From: Sthenelais limicola
Taxonomy: Eukaryota > Annelida > Polychaeta > Phyllodocida > Sigalionidae
DNA: 64,000 nucleotides
NCBI GenBank assembly: GCA_942159475.1
Contig: OW804098.1
Coordinates: forward strand, 6,486,383 to 6,550,382
Direction: 5' to 3'
Both the position numbers and the translations under genes were made by a program. Of this stretch, positions 12,060 to 23,095 are shown in pieces. Under the pieces are notes generated by a model, which was not told the DNA's origin, made no database searches, and saw only the letters and a program-made list of their open reading frames with translations. The first letter of the stretch is position 1. Each line of letters starts with the position of its first letter.

Positions 12060-12342
12060 ATTCAATTCAATTCAATTCAAGAATTCTTTATTGCAATAGA
12101 TGTCTTTATTGCAATGAGGTGGTCCAGCATTCTAAATAGACAGGTGTCTAGGGTAGGTCTTCTGCCTGACATTGGACATAAGTAATTGAGGCTGAGAAAT
12201 CGTTTCCATTGGAAACGCCAGGTATATAAATTAAGTTGACACTAATTGTAATATTAATTAGATAAACCAAATTTAACTTGATAATTTCTTAACTTAGTAC
12301 TTGTTGAGACTTGGAATCCCCCTTAAATTGAATCATAAACCA

Positions 12343-12366
<24 letters not shown>
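12060..12366 (-). mobile_element. LINE 3' ends: (TTCAA)n tail and poly-T tail
   Basis: TTCAA units at 12060-12081 followed by GAATTCTTTATTGC mark the tail of one minus-strand LINE. A perfect 7-bp hairpin (CGTTTCC / ATT loop / GGAAACG, 12201-12217) lies in its 3' UTR. A 24-nt T run at about 12343-12366 followed by AAAAAGGTTTTTATTC starts a second minus-strand retro-insert, described next. Confidence 0.5.
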
Positions 12367-12373
<7 letters not shown>

Positions 12374-12719
12374 TTTTTATTCAACATAGTCTGCCATCGT
12401 GGCTCTTACAATTCTAAATGACTTCCTTGTCGTACCTTGTATTTTGTAGTTTTCATTTTGATTTTCATTTACACACTTAATAATACATTTATTGGATTTG
12501 TTACACCTCTCCAATCAACAGGAGTAAGAAAAAGTCATTCGACTACCATTAGATATGGATGTAGGAGACCTAGTACAAGACAGGGTATCTACCGATAAGG
12601 TTTTTAATCCCCATCCCCTTCTAGTTCACTAAGGATTCTTTCCCACAACCTATCCTTGGATTTCTTCTTTCCTGTTACTACGTTGTTATACTCCATCACT
12701 CTTATATTCACTTTCATTT
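12367..12719 (-). pseudogene. Possible retrotransposon ORF 3' end and 3' UTR
   Basis: On the minus strand a short open frame at about 12718-12610 reads KKSKDRLWERILSELEG and ends with a stop. About 240 bp of 3' UTR and the poly-A tail (T run on +) follow. The arrangement fits a retrotransposed 3' fragment, but the peptide is too short to assign a family. The TTAA element begins just upstream of the surviving part. Confidence 0.3.
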
Positions 12720-12723
12720 TTAA

Positions 12724-13223
12724 AGTGGCTAAGATAGTTAAAACGAGTAGTCACAGAATCACATGAAACTTATTCCGTCTAACCATATAGGATATGTATG
12801 ACAATTTCTAAAGTATAGAGCCCCAACATTGTTTCCTCATTCAATAATCATTAAATAAGTTTAATGAATAGACCAGCTTTCAAATCACAGAATAGTAGCC
12901 GTCAGGTGCTGCCCCCACTCAATAATGCCCATGGATGTAACTAGTCTTAACCCAGGAGTCTATGGACAAGCTCTAGTCAAAAGCCTGGCATTATGTAACT
13001 CCAGATGACAACCCAACTGCCACTTTGACATAGCTTGACATTTGGGGTTGGCAAGCAAAAACGATTTTGCTCACTGTTTTACCAAATATCTGATATGATA
13101 TAAATGTTAGAGTTTTGATATCCACAGGAGTTAGTTAGGAGGGTAAGGTGAATCAAACACTAGAAAATGAAGTAGAAATTCCGTTACTCCATAATCTAGC
13201 CAACAACAGTGAGAAGTGTCACT
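12724..13223 (+). mobile_element. TTAA-flanked MITE, copy 1 (500 bp)
   Basis: Flanked by TTAA at 12720-12723 and 13224-13227. Terminal bases are AGTGGC at the left and the complement of AGTGAC at the right. It is homologous over its whole length, in reverse orientation, to 59767-60268. TTAA target duplications are typical of piggyBac-type transposition, but the short AGTGRC ends are not the usual piggyBac terminus, so I assign only a TTAA-target non-autonomous element. Confidence 0.85.
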
Positions 13224-13382
13224 TTAAGTGGAAGAATGGAACAACGCTGAAATGGGAATTTGCCGGAGAATTTTACGGCAATAAAAGTCAATCAATCAAT
13301 TAAACCGAAGTTTATAATGAATGGATGGTAAAACCATGGTGATGATTAATGATGTCGGTAATTAACGCTGTCATCAGTATAT

Positions 13383-13759
13383 GGGTCAGATTTTCAGAAA
13401 ATGTACAATTGGCAGCTGTACACATTAAGTAAATTCTGCTAAACTAGGCTGAAAAATGATAAATACCGGGTATATCTGAGTATATTTGGTATCACATTGA
13501 TTTAAAATATCTGTTATGTCATTTTAAACAGCATTTTGAAGCTCATTTCTGTCTGAAATTTGGGTTATTTGAGAGGATTGGTGAAGGCGAATTGTACCTA
13601 TATCTTGCATGCTGAATATTAACAGTAATACTTATTGGCTTCCAACTGTATTCTGTTAACATGTTTTAGTGTTGTAGATGCCCAGAAGGCAGGAATGTGA
13701 ATAAAAGCTTTAAAACAAAAAAAGAAAGTGAATTGTACATTTTCTGAAGATCTGACCCA
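13383..13759 (+). mobile_element. MITE-1 copy, subfamily A, with 3' insertion
   Basis: The left end and subfamily-A core are intact to GAAGGCGAATTGTAC at about 13597. About 130 bp of unrelated sequence ending GCTTTAAAACAAAAAAAGAAAG follows, and then the element repeats GTGAATTGTACATTTTCTG and finishes with its inverted repeat. The doubled GAATTGTAC suggests a target duplication of about 9 bp around a small A-tailed insert. Confidence 0.75.
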
Positions 13760-13860
13760 CATCATACATCAAATACATTGCTGCCGTTATACCATTTGTT
13801 AACAATATGTAATTAATTAAGAATTAATTGATCGTTTGAAACAGAGAAAGAGTCATATAA

Positions 13861-14010
13861 TATGATGTGTCACAGGAAAATGAGTCTAAAATCGCAAACA
13901 ACGATATTCCTCAAACACGAAAATATCAAACAAACACGAAAATATCAAACAAATTTAAAAATCTAGAAATACTTATTAGATTATTAGACTGTTTTCTATA
14001 AAACTCTTTA
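13861..14010. mobile_element. MITE-2 fragment with internal deletion
   Basis: The left inverted repeat (TATGATGTGTCACAGGAAAATGAG-like, degenerate) joins directly to the internal words CGAAAATATCAAAC and CTAGAAATACTTATTAGATT. The right end is missing. Confidence 0.6.
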
Positions 14011-15092
14011 TCATGAGTTTTATTGGAGGATATTTATCGTAGATGAATATGGTTATAAATATATACCTGCTAGAGACCTGACTATTGCTGACTGTTGTTT
14101 ACCTCGTAGCCTATGGTTACCAACGGACTCAGAGAAAGCCCAGCTGTCGACAGAGGCAGAAGTGAAATATTTTTCAAAAAAAAATCGTATATTCATGTCC
14201 GACGAGTCTCTGATTTTATGTCGCGGGTGTTTCAAGCGACACAAGAGGCCGAGTTGTTTATAGCGGAAAGGACAGAAATCGCAAGAAAAATCAAGTGTGA
14301 AAAAATCGTCAGCTGGGCGTAAGAAACCCTCGACCGTACGAGCTGTAACTTCACGAACTGTTTCGACAATGGAGAAGGCGACATTAGCCTCTATTGCGAA
14401 GGTCGAGCAGGATCAGGTTCCCGAACGAGGAACGCAGGATTACGTTGTCTTTGTGGAGAAATGTATAAAGGCAAAATCGGAGGAGTTGGAGAAATTGGCT
14501 CTGATGGTAAAGACTTTGGAGGTGGAAGAAGAATTACGTAAACTATCACTTACCGGTGGTGGTGGCAATGGCGGCCGTTCTCCCCCTTCAGGTGATCACT
14601 CATCACCGAGACAGATGGATTCCATAGGTAACTGTCGTCCAGAGTTCTATATTCCTGATGTGAGGTCGTATAAAGATTTAACATATAGACACATGATCCA
14701 TGGTTGCGTACGAGTGTTCACTGGGCGAAAAACCTGCTTTCCCCTGTGCGTAAAGTAGGTCCTTATAGCACCTTATAATGCAAGCTATTATCCCATCAGT
14801 ATAGCAGCTGCTACATGGTACACAGGTACTATTTGCTGCCGAATAGCAGCTCCTTCCCCAATTGTTATCAAAACAATTGCTCTTAACTCTCTAACAATCC
14901 CGGGACGCTCAGTGTATGGATTCTGAATGCTATGAAAACAATGTTAAAGCTAATCCTATCACTTTATTTGTCTTGAATTGTGCATGTTCTGACTCTGCGT
15001 CCATCACTGTTTTGTATTAAACAAATGCACAAGTCATATGGGTGACGTCACCTGCAAATGCACAACTTGCTTTCTCCATATTATATAATATA

Positions 15093-15409
15093 TGGTTCTG
15101 TCACAGGAAAATGAGTCACAAGTCGCAAAACATTAATTCTAAGATACCATCAAATTTGCAAAGATGAGATCGAGCAGATTTCAATGATGGTAAATACTTA
15201 GACTTCCATTAAGCACTTTTATATTTTGTATGCATGAAATATTTACTAATGATCAATTACTAGTAAATCAGTTGAATATACTCCTTAGGATAACCTTAGG
15301 ATAACCTCAGATAGTCGTAGATATTCTGAGGTACGGTTCTTGTGAACAAAACATTTGAGAAATATAATTTTTTGCCACTTGTGACTCATCTTCCTGTAAC
15401 GCATCACAT
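15093..15409. mobile_element. MITE-2 copy, degenerate, inside the CACTA element
   Basis: Ends ATGGTTCTGTCACAGGAAAA and complement (CATCTTCCTGTAACGCATCACA) match MITE-2 with several changes. The body is shortened to about 317 bp. It lies within the transposon at 14719-18003, so it is younger than, or was carried by, that element. Confidence 0.7.
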
Positions 15410-17596
15410 ATAGTTTTATATTACTTTCTTTTAAATGAAGCGTTTTTGTGTATCTTAAATACCTTTCTTGAGCTTACTTTTCTGTTTCTTTGTATTATCA
15501 GTAAAGCGGGAACCCTCCCATTGCATAACTCTGAGTCAATGCAACACACAATACTGATGTATGGCTTTATAACCAATGTCATATCATACTTATGTAACAT
15601 GAGAAGCTATCACATACTGTTACACAGACATCCAAGCAGTGTGTCTGATCTAGTCCCCCCACCCCAATACGCCCCCCCCCAACCCGCCCCCCCCCAATCT
15701 ATATACACTATACAACAATCCCTCAAACCTTATATATATGTTCTTGCATAGTACAGAGCCTAGGTGAAGACAGTAGTAGCTTAACCAATTGCTCCACAAA
15801 CACAGAGTGGCCGAAGTGGGCTTATGTGGTGGCTTGTATTACTAGAGAAATCGTTCCCCTTTCTTTAGCCTGCTTAGCTGCCCTTGTCCAATACTCAAGG
15901 GCTAGGGGAGGAATATTTAGTTTGCCGTTTCTTCTAATCAGTAGTAGCTTCTAATCAGTGGGGCCTAGTAGATATAACATATGGGAGTGGGAGTATTTTC
16001 GGATAAGAAAAGGTGAATTAGTTGTTTTATTTAGGAGATTCTTTTTAATATGGCATTTTTAGCCCTTAATTCCCATTCTTCACAAAGAAATTTTCAGAAA
16101 AAGTTAAGAATATATATATTTGATAAATCCACATGACAGGCATCACCCAGTTGCTTTTCAGGCATTGCTACGATCAATACCAGTAGACACCATCATAATT
16201 GTTCAGATATATTACACAAAAACCACCGTCATGACCATATGATGAAACAATATTCATGATTGAATATCATCTTGAATGATGATTAACTACATGTCAGAAC
16301 TATATAAAATATCTAAACTCAGATGTAAACAATGATCACTTTTAATTGCATTTGCCATTATGTGATGAGGGTGTGTGAATGGGGTCTGGGTCGCACCCAT
16401 GCTAGATGAAAGCATGAGGAGAAAAACCAAGCCAGCCTCTTATGCTCAAACTTATAATAGGCATGCAGTCTGTGTTTATGCAGTAATTGGCTTTGTCTCT
16501 GACCCAAATACTCACCAGTTCTTTCTAGTGTATAACCCTAGCCTGTGTACATATACTTCCATCTTTAGTCATGGTTGACTGAACGCCGACGTCAATACAT
16601 TCAAAAGTAATATGTTTACACAAACAACCCAGTACCATGGCCCGATGTATGGTGGCTGAAGCCTCACATACCTACATTTATGACATGTATACATGTGTGT
16701 ACATATCAGTGGTCGAAATAAGGAATAAAAATAGGTAACTAGAGGAAATGTGGTAAAATACTCTATCTACAATGTAGAAGGTAAAAGAGAAGTGAAAAAC
16801 ATGTGGAACCATCTGGTAACAGACATGGAGGAATGTATTGAGCAATTAAAATCATAGAAATTCTCATCCAAATAATGTTTATTAACGGACACAGAGAGAT
16901 ATAACAGTGCATGTAAAGTGCAGGAGGGTGAAGGATATGGCTTGAAAAGCCAGTTTCAGAGGTCCTTCCTTATAGGTAATATACCCAACTCTCGGGGTCA
17001 AAGTTGTATCTATAATAAATGCATGGTAGCTGAATCGTGGTAGGTACTCTCGTTGATCTAGATGTAAAATAAATGTTGCATTTTGTCTTTCTTTTGATGG
17101 AAATGAAACGATATCGCAAACAAATAAACATAAAAATAGGTTGCCCACCCGGGCAAGCTACTGACAAAATCAGGTTGCCCGCCAGAATTAATGGTCCCAC
17201 CCCCCTAAGCTTCTCCAAAGTTTTCTATTTCGTGTAAATATTCAGTCTAAAATTGAAGAGTGATATGCTTTGTACCACCTTAATAATATCCTAAAACTCA
17301 TCTAAGGTAAATTTTGATGAACGAAATAGACAGACTTCAAGATTGTTAGGAACTTCAAAAGCTGTATCTCAGGTCCAGAAACTCTTCGAATTTTATCATA
17401 ACTACAATTTACATTGGTAAGCTTATGGGCAATACAACTTGCCCGCTACGATTTTTACTTGCAAAATGACCCAGGCAAGCTCTCATTTCGAAAGCTTCAT
17501 ATATATACCATATACATGTATGTTTTCCTTTATAATGTATTACTCTCAATGATATTGACTAGTACCTCATTTATTAAAACCACTTGATAGATCATT
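15410..17596. other. Interior of the CACTA element, no gene supported
   Basis: AT-rich. A C-rich stretch lies at 15654-15696 and GC-poor filler elsewhere. Open frames such as 17218-16970 minus have no recognisable domain. No transposase motif was found in any frame I read. Confidence 0.5.
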
Positions 17597-17633
17597 TTTG
17601 CTAATTGACCCATTTTTCTGTAACACATCACAC
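17597..17633. mobile_element. MITE-2 terminal fragment
   Basis: The words CCCATTTTTCTGTAACACATCACAC match the last 25 bp of MITE-2. The rest is absent. Confidence 0.45.
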
Positions 17634-18353
17634 ATGTTACCAATCTTCTCTAACAAACATCACGAATTAAAAAGAGGAAAAAGAACACTAATTTATTAGA
17701 ATGTTTATAGAATGTAATAGCTTATATTTAACCACGGCAGGATAGTCCCTATCCATGCTATATCAAATGGTCTCAGAAAAGGGATTATAAATCAGTCCTG
17801 GTGCATCCACAGTGTGCCGCTATTGTTTATTCTAGAATCACATGCTTGAATACTTAGTAATTAGACACCATGTTCCTGCTATACGGTCCAGTGTAAATGG
17901 TAACCAAATAGTAGCTGCAATACTGGTGGGATAATAGCTAGCATTATAAGGTGCTATAAGAACCTACTTTACGCACAGGGGAAAGCAGGTTTTTCGCCCA
18001 GTGGTTGGAGGAAATGTTGGCCAACGATTCTCCCATTGCTGGTTATATCGCCCATCTTAGGTATGTTACTTACAAGGCGGCTAGAGAACGATACCTTGAT
18101 TCTGCTATTCTAGACTACGAGAGGAGTGTCACCTCTAGAGTTTTGTCTGGTCACTTGGATGATTGGCCCAGTGTTGACACCGAAAGTGACTGCATGCACC
18201 TCTGTCCTGAGAATATGCGGAATTTGTGTTATCCTTCATACCGTAGAAGTGGGAACCAATATGGCGGATCTGGCGGGGATAAACAGAAAGGTCCCCTATC
18301 ACCTCATTACGATTTTCCTGAAAATCTGACCCATATAGCTGCATGGACGACTT

Positions 18354-18800
18354 TGTGATGTGTTACAGAGAAATGAGTCATAAGTCGTCAAAAAATAATT
18401 TCATTCACAATATATCTGGATGGACAACTACTAGTAAAGGATTTCTATTTTCAGAAAATGTACAATTGGCAGCTCTACATATTTAGTAATTTCTGCTAAA
18501 TTCGGCTAAAAAAAAGGATAAAATATAGGTATATCTGAGTATATTTGGTATCGAATTGATTTCAAGTATCAGTTCTGTTATGTTAAACTGCATTTTGATG
18601 CTCATTTTTGAGTTAAATGTGGGTTATTTGAGAGGATTATTGAAGGTGAATTGTACATTTTCTGAAAACCTGACCCTAATGCTACAGACAGCGTTAAGCA
18701 CCCCAAAAAGGAAATCATTTCCACAAAGACGTCTTGTGACTCACTTTGAAAAATATCAAATTTGCAACTTGCTACTCATCTATGGGTTTCTGAGGACACC
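18354..18800. mobile_element. MITE-2 copy split by a MITE-1
   Basis: Begins TGTGATGTGTTACAGAGAAATG at 18354, breaks in the core at about 18447, and resumes at about 18677 with core words and a degenerate end (TTTGCAACTTGCTACTCAT). The break is filled by a MITE-1 copy, so MITE-1 inserted after this MITE-2. Confidence 0.7.
18448..18676 (+). mobile_element. MITE-1 copy, subfamily A, nested in MITE-2
   Basis: Starts at TTTTCAGAAAATGTACAATT (the first 8 bp, GGGTCAGA, are missing) and ends CTGAAAACCTGACCC. Confidence 0.8.
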
Positions 18801-18813
18801 ATAAGGAGTATAT

Positions 18814-19012
18814 GGGTCAGATTTTCAGAAAATGTACAATTCGCCTTCACCAATCCTCTCAAATAGCCCACATTTTAGACAGAAATGAGCTGCAAAATGC
18901 AGTTTAACATAACAGAACTGCATGATACATTAAATCAATGCGATACCAAATATACTCAGATATACCCGGCATTCTTCAATTTTACAGCCTAATTTTGAAG
19001 AATATCAATATT
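18814..19012 (-). mobile_element. MITE-1 copy, subfamily A, right end lost
   Basis: Complete left end GGGTCAGATTTTCAGAAAAT. The core is intact to TTTTACAGCCTAATTTTGAAG and then diverges into ATATTA repeats. Confidence 0.8.
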
Positions 19013-19170
19013 ATATATTATATATTTCCTATATATTGAAGTCTGATCGGCCGAAAGAATTCTGGTCAAATTCTTTTTAGATTTTCAAATTCTTTTTAAG
19101 AAAGTGGCTAACAATGGAGGCTGTGTCACATGTTACAGGGATTGTATTATAATGAATACGGTACCTATTT

Positions 19171-19405
19171 GGGTCAGATTTTCAGAAAATGTACAATTTA
19201 CCTTCACCAATCTTCTCAAATAACCCGAATTTCAGACGAAAATAAAGTTTAAAATACAGTTCCACCTAACCAAACAGATTGCTAGAATCAATGCAACGCC
19301 AAATATACTCGAATTTACCTAGTATTGACCAAATTGCCGCCTAATTTAGCAGCATTTACTAAAGGTGTACAGCTGCCAATTGTACATTTTCTGAACATCT
19401 GACCC
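19171..19405 (-). mobile_element. MITE-1 copy, subfamily B
   Basis: Both ends are intact (GGGTCAGATTTTCAGAAAAT; TTTTCTGAACATCTGACCC). 235 bp, flanked by TTT-like AT-rich DNA. Confidence 0.85.
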
Positions 19406-19739
19406 ATTTATGATGTTATAATGAATACGCTACCTGTTTATGGCCCGTGGCTAGTAATTCAGCGGCTTGGCAACGGGCCAACTCCTGGAAATTCATCTTC
19501 ATTTCATCCATGGAGGCCACCGACGAGGGTCCTTGTCAAAGCGGGAAGAGGAAAGATCAATTCTTTTAGGACAAACTATTGACTTCAGAGGAAATCATTT
19601 ATATAAAGGAGTATCGTCACCATAGTAACTGGGGGACAGATGGGATATACAGCGAAGGGGAAACAGGTATAGCTTTTTTTATAGTTTTTTATAGTTCTTT
19701 ATTTTCACTTTCTTATTATCCTTTCTCTTATTTTTCTCT

Positions 19740-19866
19740 TCTCTTTCTGATTTCATGGTCCTGGGTAAGACCATAAAGTGCCTTCCTGTCTCTTTTTCTC
19801 TGTCTCTCTCTCCCTTATTCTCTATCTCTATTTCCTGGGTAAGATCATAAACTGCCTCCCTCTCAG
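19740..19866 (+). repeat. Diverged precursors of the 82-bp satellite
   Basis: Two copies of TCCTGGGTAAGACCATAAA-like sequence followed by CT-rich spacers. Their GATAAGGGCGTAAAGC-like core resembles the satellite monomer that follows. Confidence 0.4.
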
Positions 19867-20990
19867 CTCTCCCGCCCTTGATATAACCATATTAAATGTG
19901 TTGATAAGGGCGTAAAGCAACCAATCTCACTCACTCACTCCCTCTCAGCTCTCCCGCCCTTGATATAACCATATTAAATGTGTTGATAAGGACGTAAAGC
20001 AACCAATCTCACTCACCCACTCCCTCTCAGCTCTCCCGCCCTTGATATAACCATATTAAATGTGTTGATAAGGGCGTAAAGCAACCAATCTCACTCACTC
20101 ACTCCCTCTCAGCTCTCCCGCCCTTGATATAACCATATTAAATGTGTTGATAAGGGCGTAAAGCATCCAATCTCACTCACTCCCTCTCAGCTCTCCCGCC
20201 CTTGATATAACCATATTAAATGTGTTGATAAGGGCGTAAAGCAACCAATCTCACTCACTCACTCCCTCTCAGCTCTCCCGCCCTTGATATAACCATATTA
20301 AATGTGTTGATAAGGACATAAAACAACCAATCTCACTCACTCTCTCCCTCTCAACTCTCCCGCCCTTGATATAACCATATTAAATGTGTTGATAAGGGCG
20401 TAAAGCAACCAATATCACTCACTCACTCCTTCTCAGCTCTCCCGCCCTTGATATAACCATATTAAATGTGTTGATAAGGGCGTAAAGCATCCAATCTCAC
20501 TCACTCCCTCTCAGCTCTCCCGCCCTTGATATAACCATATTAAATGTGTTGATAAGGGCGTAAAGCATCCAATCTCACTCACTCCCTCTCAGCTCTCCCG
20601 CCCTTGATATAACCATATTAAATGTGTTGATAAGGGCGTAAAGCATCCAATCTCACTCACTCCCTCTCAGCTCTCCCGCCCTTGATATAACCATATTAAA
20701 TGTGTTGATAAGGGCGTAAAGCAACCAATCTCACTCACTCACTCCCTCTCAGCTCTCCCGCCCTTGATATAACCATATTAAATGTGTTGATAAGGGCGTA
20801 AAGCAACCAATATCACTCACTCACTCCCTCTCAGCTCTCCCACCCTTGACAGTACCATATTAAATGTGTTGATAAGGGTGTAAAGCAACCAATCTCACTC
20901 CCTCTCTCCCTCTCAACTCTCCCGCCCTTGATGTAACCATATTAAATGTGTTGATAAGGGCGTAAAGCAACCAATCTCACTCCCTCACTC
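19867..20990 (+). repeat. 82-bp satellite, about 14 units
   Basis: The monomer is CTCTCCCGCCCTTGATATAA, then CCATATTAAATGTGTTGATA, then AGGGCGTAAAGCAACCAATC and a CT-rich spacer TCACTCACTCACTCCCTCTCAG. Units vary from about 76 to 82 bp through loss of TCAC repeats in the spacer. Units are 95% or more alike by eye except those near 20840 and 20300. Confidence 0.95.
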
Positions 20991-22257
20991 ATTCTTTCTG
21001 ATTTCCAGGTCTTCTTCTTTCTATCCTCACGTTCCTTGTTCTTCTCTCGTCTGTCATTCTTGTAATCCTCGTTAGCTTGGTCTTGTATCTTTTGATATTC
21101 TTGGCTTGGTTAATGCAAACCGAGGAACAAAAATTGAACTAAAATCTCGTGACATACCGAGGAACAAACATGGAACTTTCAAAATATAAGAAAGGACACT
21201 GAACATTGACTATTAATACCAGAACAATAAAAAACTTTTAGAAATTAGTATTGGATCGTGCGGTAGACCTGCATCGCAGAGTAGTGTTTTCCAATTCAGT
21301 GTATGATGCAATTTATATGTAAGCTGTAAAACTGAATAAAAGTGTTATATATATATAAAGCATAATGCATGAGACAGTCCATCCTATATATATGTTGTAC
21401 ATTGTCTAGAATAACGCAGGCTATAATCTCACTTTAAATTCCTAAAAGTAGGATATTATTTTATAATCACTGATATTCAAAATTTTGTTCATTCAGAACT
21501 TACAAAGACACGAATTTAAAGGTACATTTATAGAAGTCCTTGTGTAACTTAGTTGCATTCTAATTTTGTTTTTCATATATGTTAATATAGAGGTTAACTA
21601 TATAACGAGTTGGTTGAAGGAGCGTGAATATTGCACGAGTTTCGTAGCAACGAGCGCAATATTCTATGCGACTAAAACCAACGAGTTAGTTAACAGATTT
21701 ATCATACATGCTTTCAATCATGAAAATAGAAAAGAATCGAATCATAAATTTGAATTTTACCGGTAATCTTTGCAAAAAAACAGATTGGTTGCCTGGACAA
21801 CCCCACGTAAATCACTAGGGGTTGATACATTGTTTTCAGAGCAATATTTGCATAATGAATATTCATATAAAACGTGTATAGAGGCTCTCGCTCAGCCTCT
21901 CCCTAACTCCAACTTGTTAGCTATTAACATAGAACGGAGCCTTCATCTACCATTCATTCGTTTCATTTCATTAATACAATCATGACTTCATTATTACTTG
22001 TGAATTATGTCACATTAGATACGAATTTCAACAGTCTGTAACCTCAACTATTTCTATAGTATGTAATATATCTTGATTACGCTGTGGTAAGAGGTCACGC
22101 ATTTCCCTAGTGAAAGTCCGCGAAAGGCGGGTCAACTTGTTGCACGTAAAAGCAGTCGCCTTACCGAGGCAGAGGAATCGGTCCGCCGATCGCAGCGCCC
22201 CCGTCATGCTGTGGTGATTATTTTCACTACAACCAGTAGTCCCAGAGCAGAGTGGGG
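20991..22257. other. No gene seen
   Basis: Includes the hairpin-bearing repeat at 21566-21890, shared with 61620-61905 and described separately. A GC-richer stretch at 22085-22210 has no recognisable gene. Confidence 0.4.
21566..21890 (+). repeat. Dispersed repeat with GAATATTGC hairpin, copy 1
   Basis: Shares the words AACGAGTTGGTTGAAGGAGC, GAATATTGCACGAGT, CATGCTTTCAATCATGAAAAT, AATTTTACCGGTAATCTT and the flank CAGAGCAAT with 61620-61905. The core 21626-21664 is an imperfect palindrome. Neither function nor family is known to me. Confidence 0.7.
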
Positions 22258-22305
22258 GAGGGGTTGGGGTTAGGGTAGGGGTTGGGGTTGGGTGTGGGGG
22301 GTTTA
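22255..22305 (+). repeat. G-rich, quadruplex-capable tract
   Basis: Runs GGGG-TT-GGGG-TTA-GGG-TA-GGGG-TT-GGGG-TT-GGG give at least six G tracts of 3 or more with 2-3 nt loops. It resembles telomeric DNA loosely but is not a regular TTAGGG array. Confidence 0.7.
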
Positions 22306-22685
22306 TTCTTTTTTTGTAGGCCTGTACTGGCCCATGAAAATACTGCTTAATTATTTATTTGTTTTTTCATTTATTGAATTTGTGGAGGGCCGACTTCATC
22401 ATTTCATCATTTTAATGTATCATTTTCTTTTGATGCATTTCTTCCTTGTGCCAGCTTCTGTAATGAGCTTCTGTAACGAGAAAAGAACAGGTATATATCA
22501 AATAAAACACATTAATGCTTTGCTGTATTTCAATACAAATAACAAAATATCAAAATATTTATGTAAATAATAGAGAGAGAAAATCTTTGGTTATTGCAGG
22601 GGAGGCTAATTTTAGCCCACATTACCTAAACATTTCGCACAGGTTTATCAAGCCTGTCTTCTATCATCTACAAATGGGTTATATA

Positions 22686-23095
22686 TGTGATGTGTTTCAG
22701 GAAAATGAGTCATAAGTTGCAAAATTGATATTTTTCAAAGTGTTTTTTTCACAAGATCACATCATTGGAATGTTCTGATCTTTGGAGAGTTTATCACTTA
22801 TAGCTATATCAATTGATGTATCAAATTTCAGGACAATCTATGTAATATATCCTTTAGTTTTACAGGTCCTTATATGGACTACATTTAGTTACTTTACTGT
22901 TTATTGACCCCCAGAAATATTGGAAACTTTTTTTTCCAAAAACGAAAATATCAAACTTAAAATGTAGAAATACTAATAAGATTATTAGACCGTTTACTAT
23001 CATTGGAATCAGCTTGATCTCATCTTTTCAGATATAATGGTATCTCAAAAACTATTTTTTGCTACTTATGACTCATTTTCCTGAAACACATCACA
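22686..23095. mobile_element. MITE-2 copy
   Basis: Full length, 410 bp, ends TGTGATGTGTTTCAGGAAAA and complement, flanked by ATA/TAT. Confidence 0.9.

Larger units (their letters stand above)
14719..18003 (+). mobile_element. CACTA-type (EnSpm) DNA transposon, non-autonomous
   Basis: Terminal inverted repeats of about 95-100 bp start CACTGGGCGAAAAACCTGCT at 14719 and, in complement, end at 18003. I count about six mismatches. The flanking target duplication is GTT (14716-14718 and 18004-18006). A 3-bp duplication and CACTR ends are hallmarks of the CACTA superfamily. The 3285-bp interior has no recognisable transposase. It contains a MITE-2 copy and AT-rich filler, so this is a non-autonomous derivative. 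Removing it with one GTT exactly restores the Gag-like frame. Confidence 0.9.
14195..18358 (+). pseudogene. Gag-like retrotransposon protein, split by a CACTA element
   Basis: The frame opens at ATG 14195 with the residues CRGCFKRHKRPSC, a zinc-knuckle-like Cys-x2-Cys-x3-His-x4-Cys. It meets a TAG at 14261 and is then open to the transposon at 14719. The part before the transposon has a Lys/Glu-rich helix, a Gly-rich linker (about 14556-14575) and the segment FYIPDVRSYKDLTYRHMIHG. Reading resumes in the same frame at 18007 (LEEMLANDSPIAGYIAHLRY) and continues through YERSVTSRVL to about 18306, after which it runs into MITE-like sequence and stops at 18356-18358. The helical HLRYVTYKAARERY segment followed by a Tyr-Glu/Asp-Arg motif is reminiscent of capsid-like proteins of retroelements (DIRS or gypsy type). 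That is inference and I do not name a family. The start could also be ATG 14370. No LTR or pol domain is visible nearby. Confidence 0.6.

Noticed and set aside
22255..22305. Interstitial telomere
   Set aside because: Only one TTAGGG-like step; the tract is irregular GGGGTT, so I report it as G-rich only.
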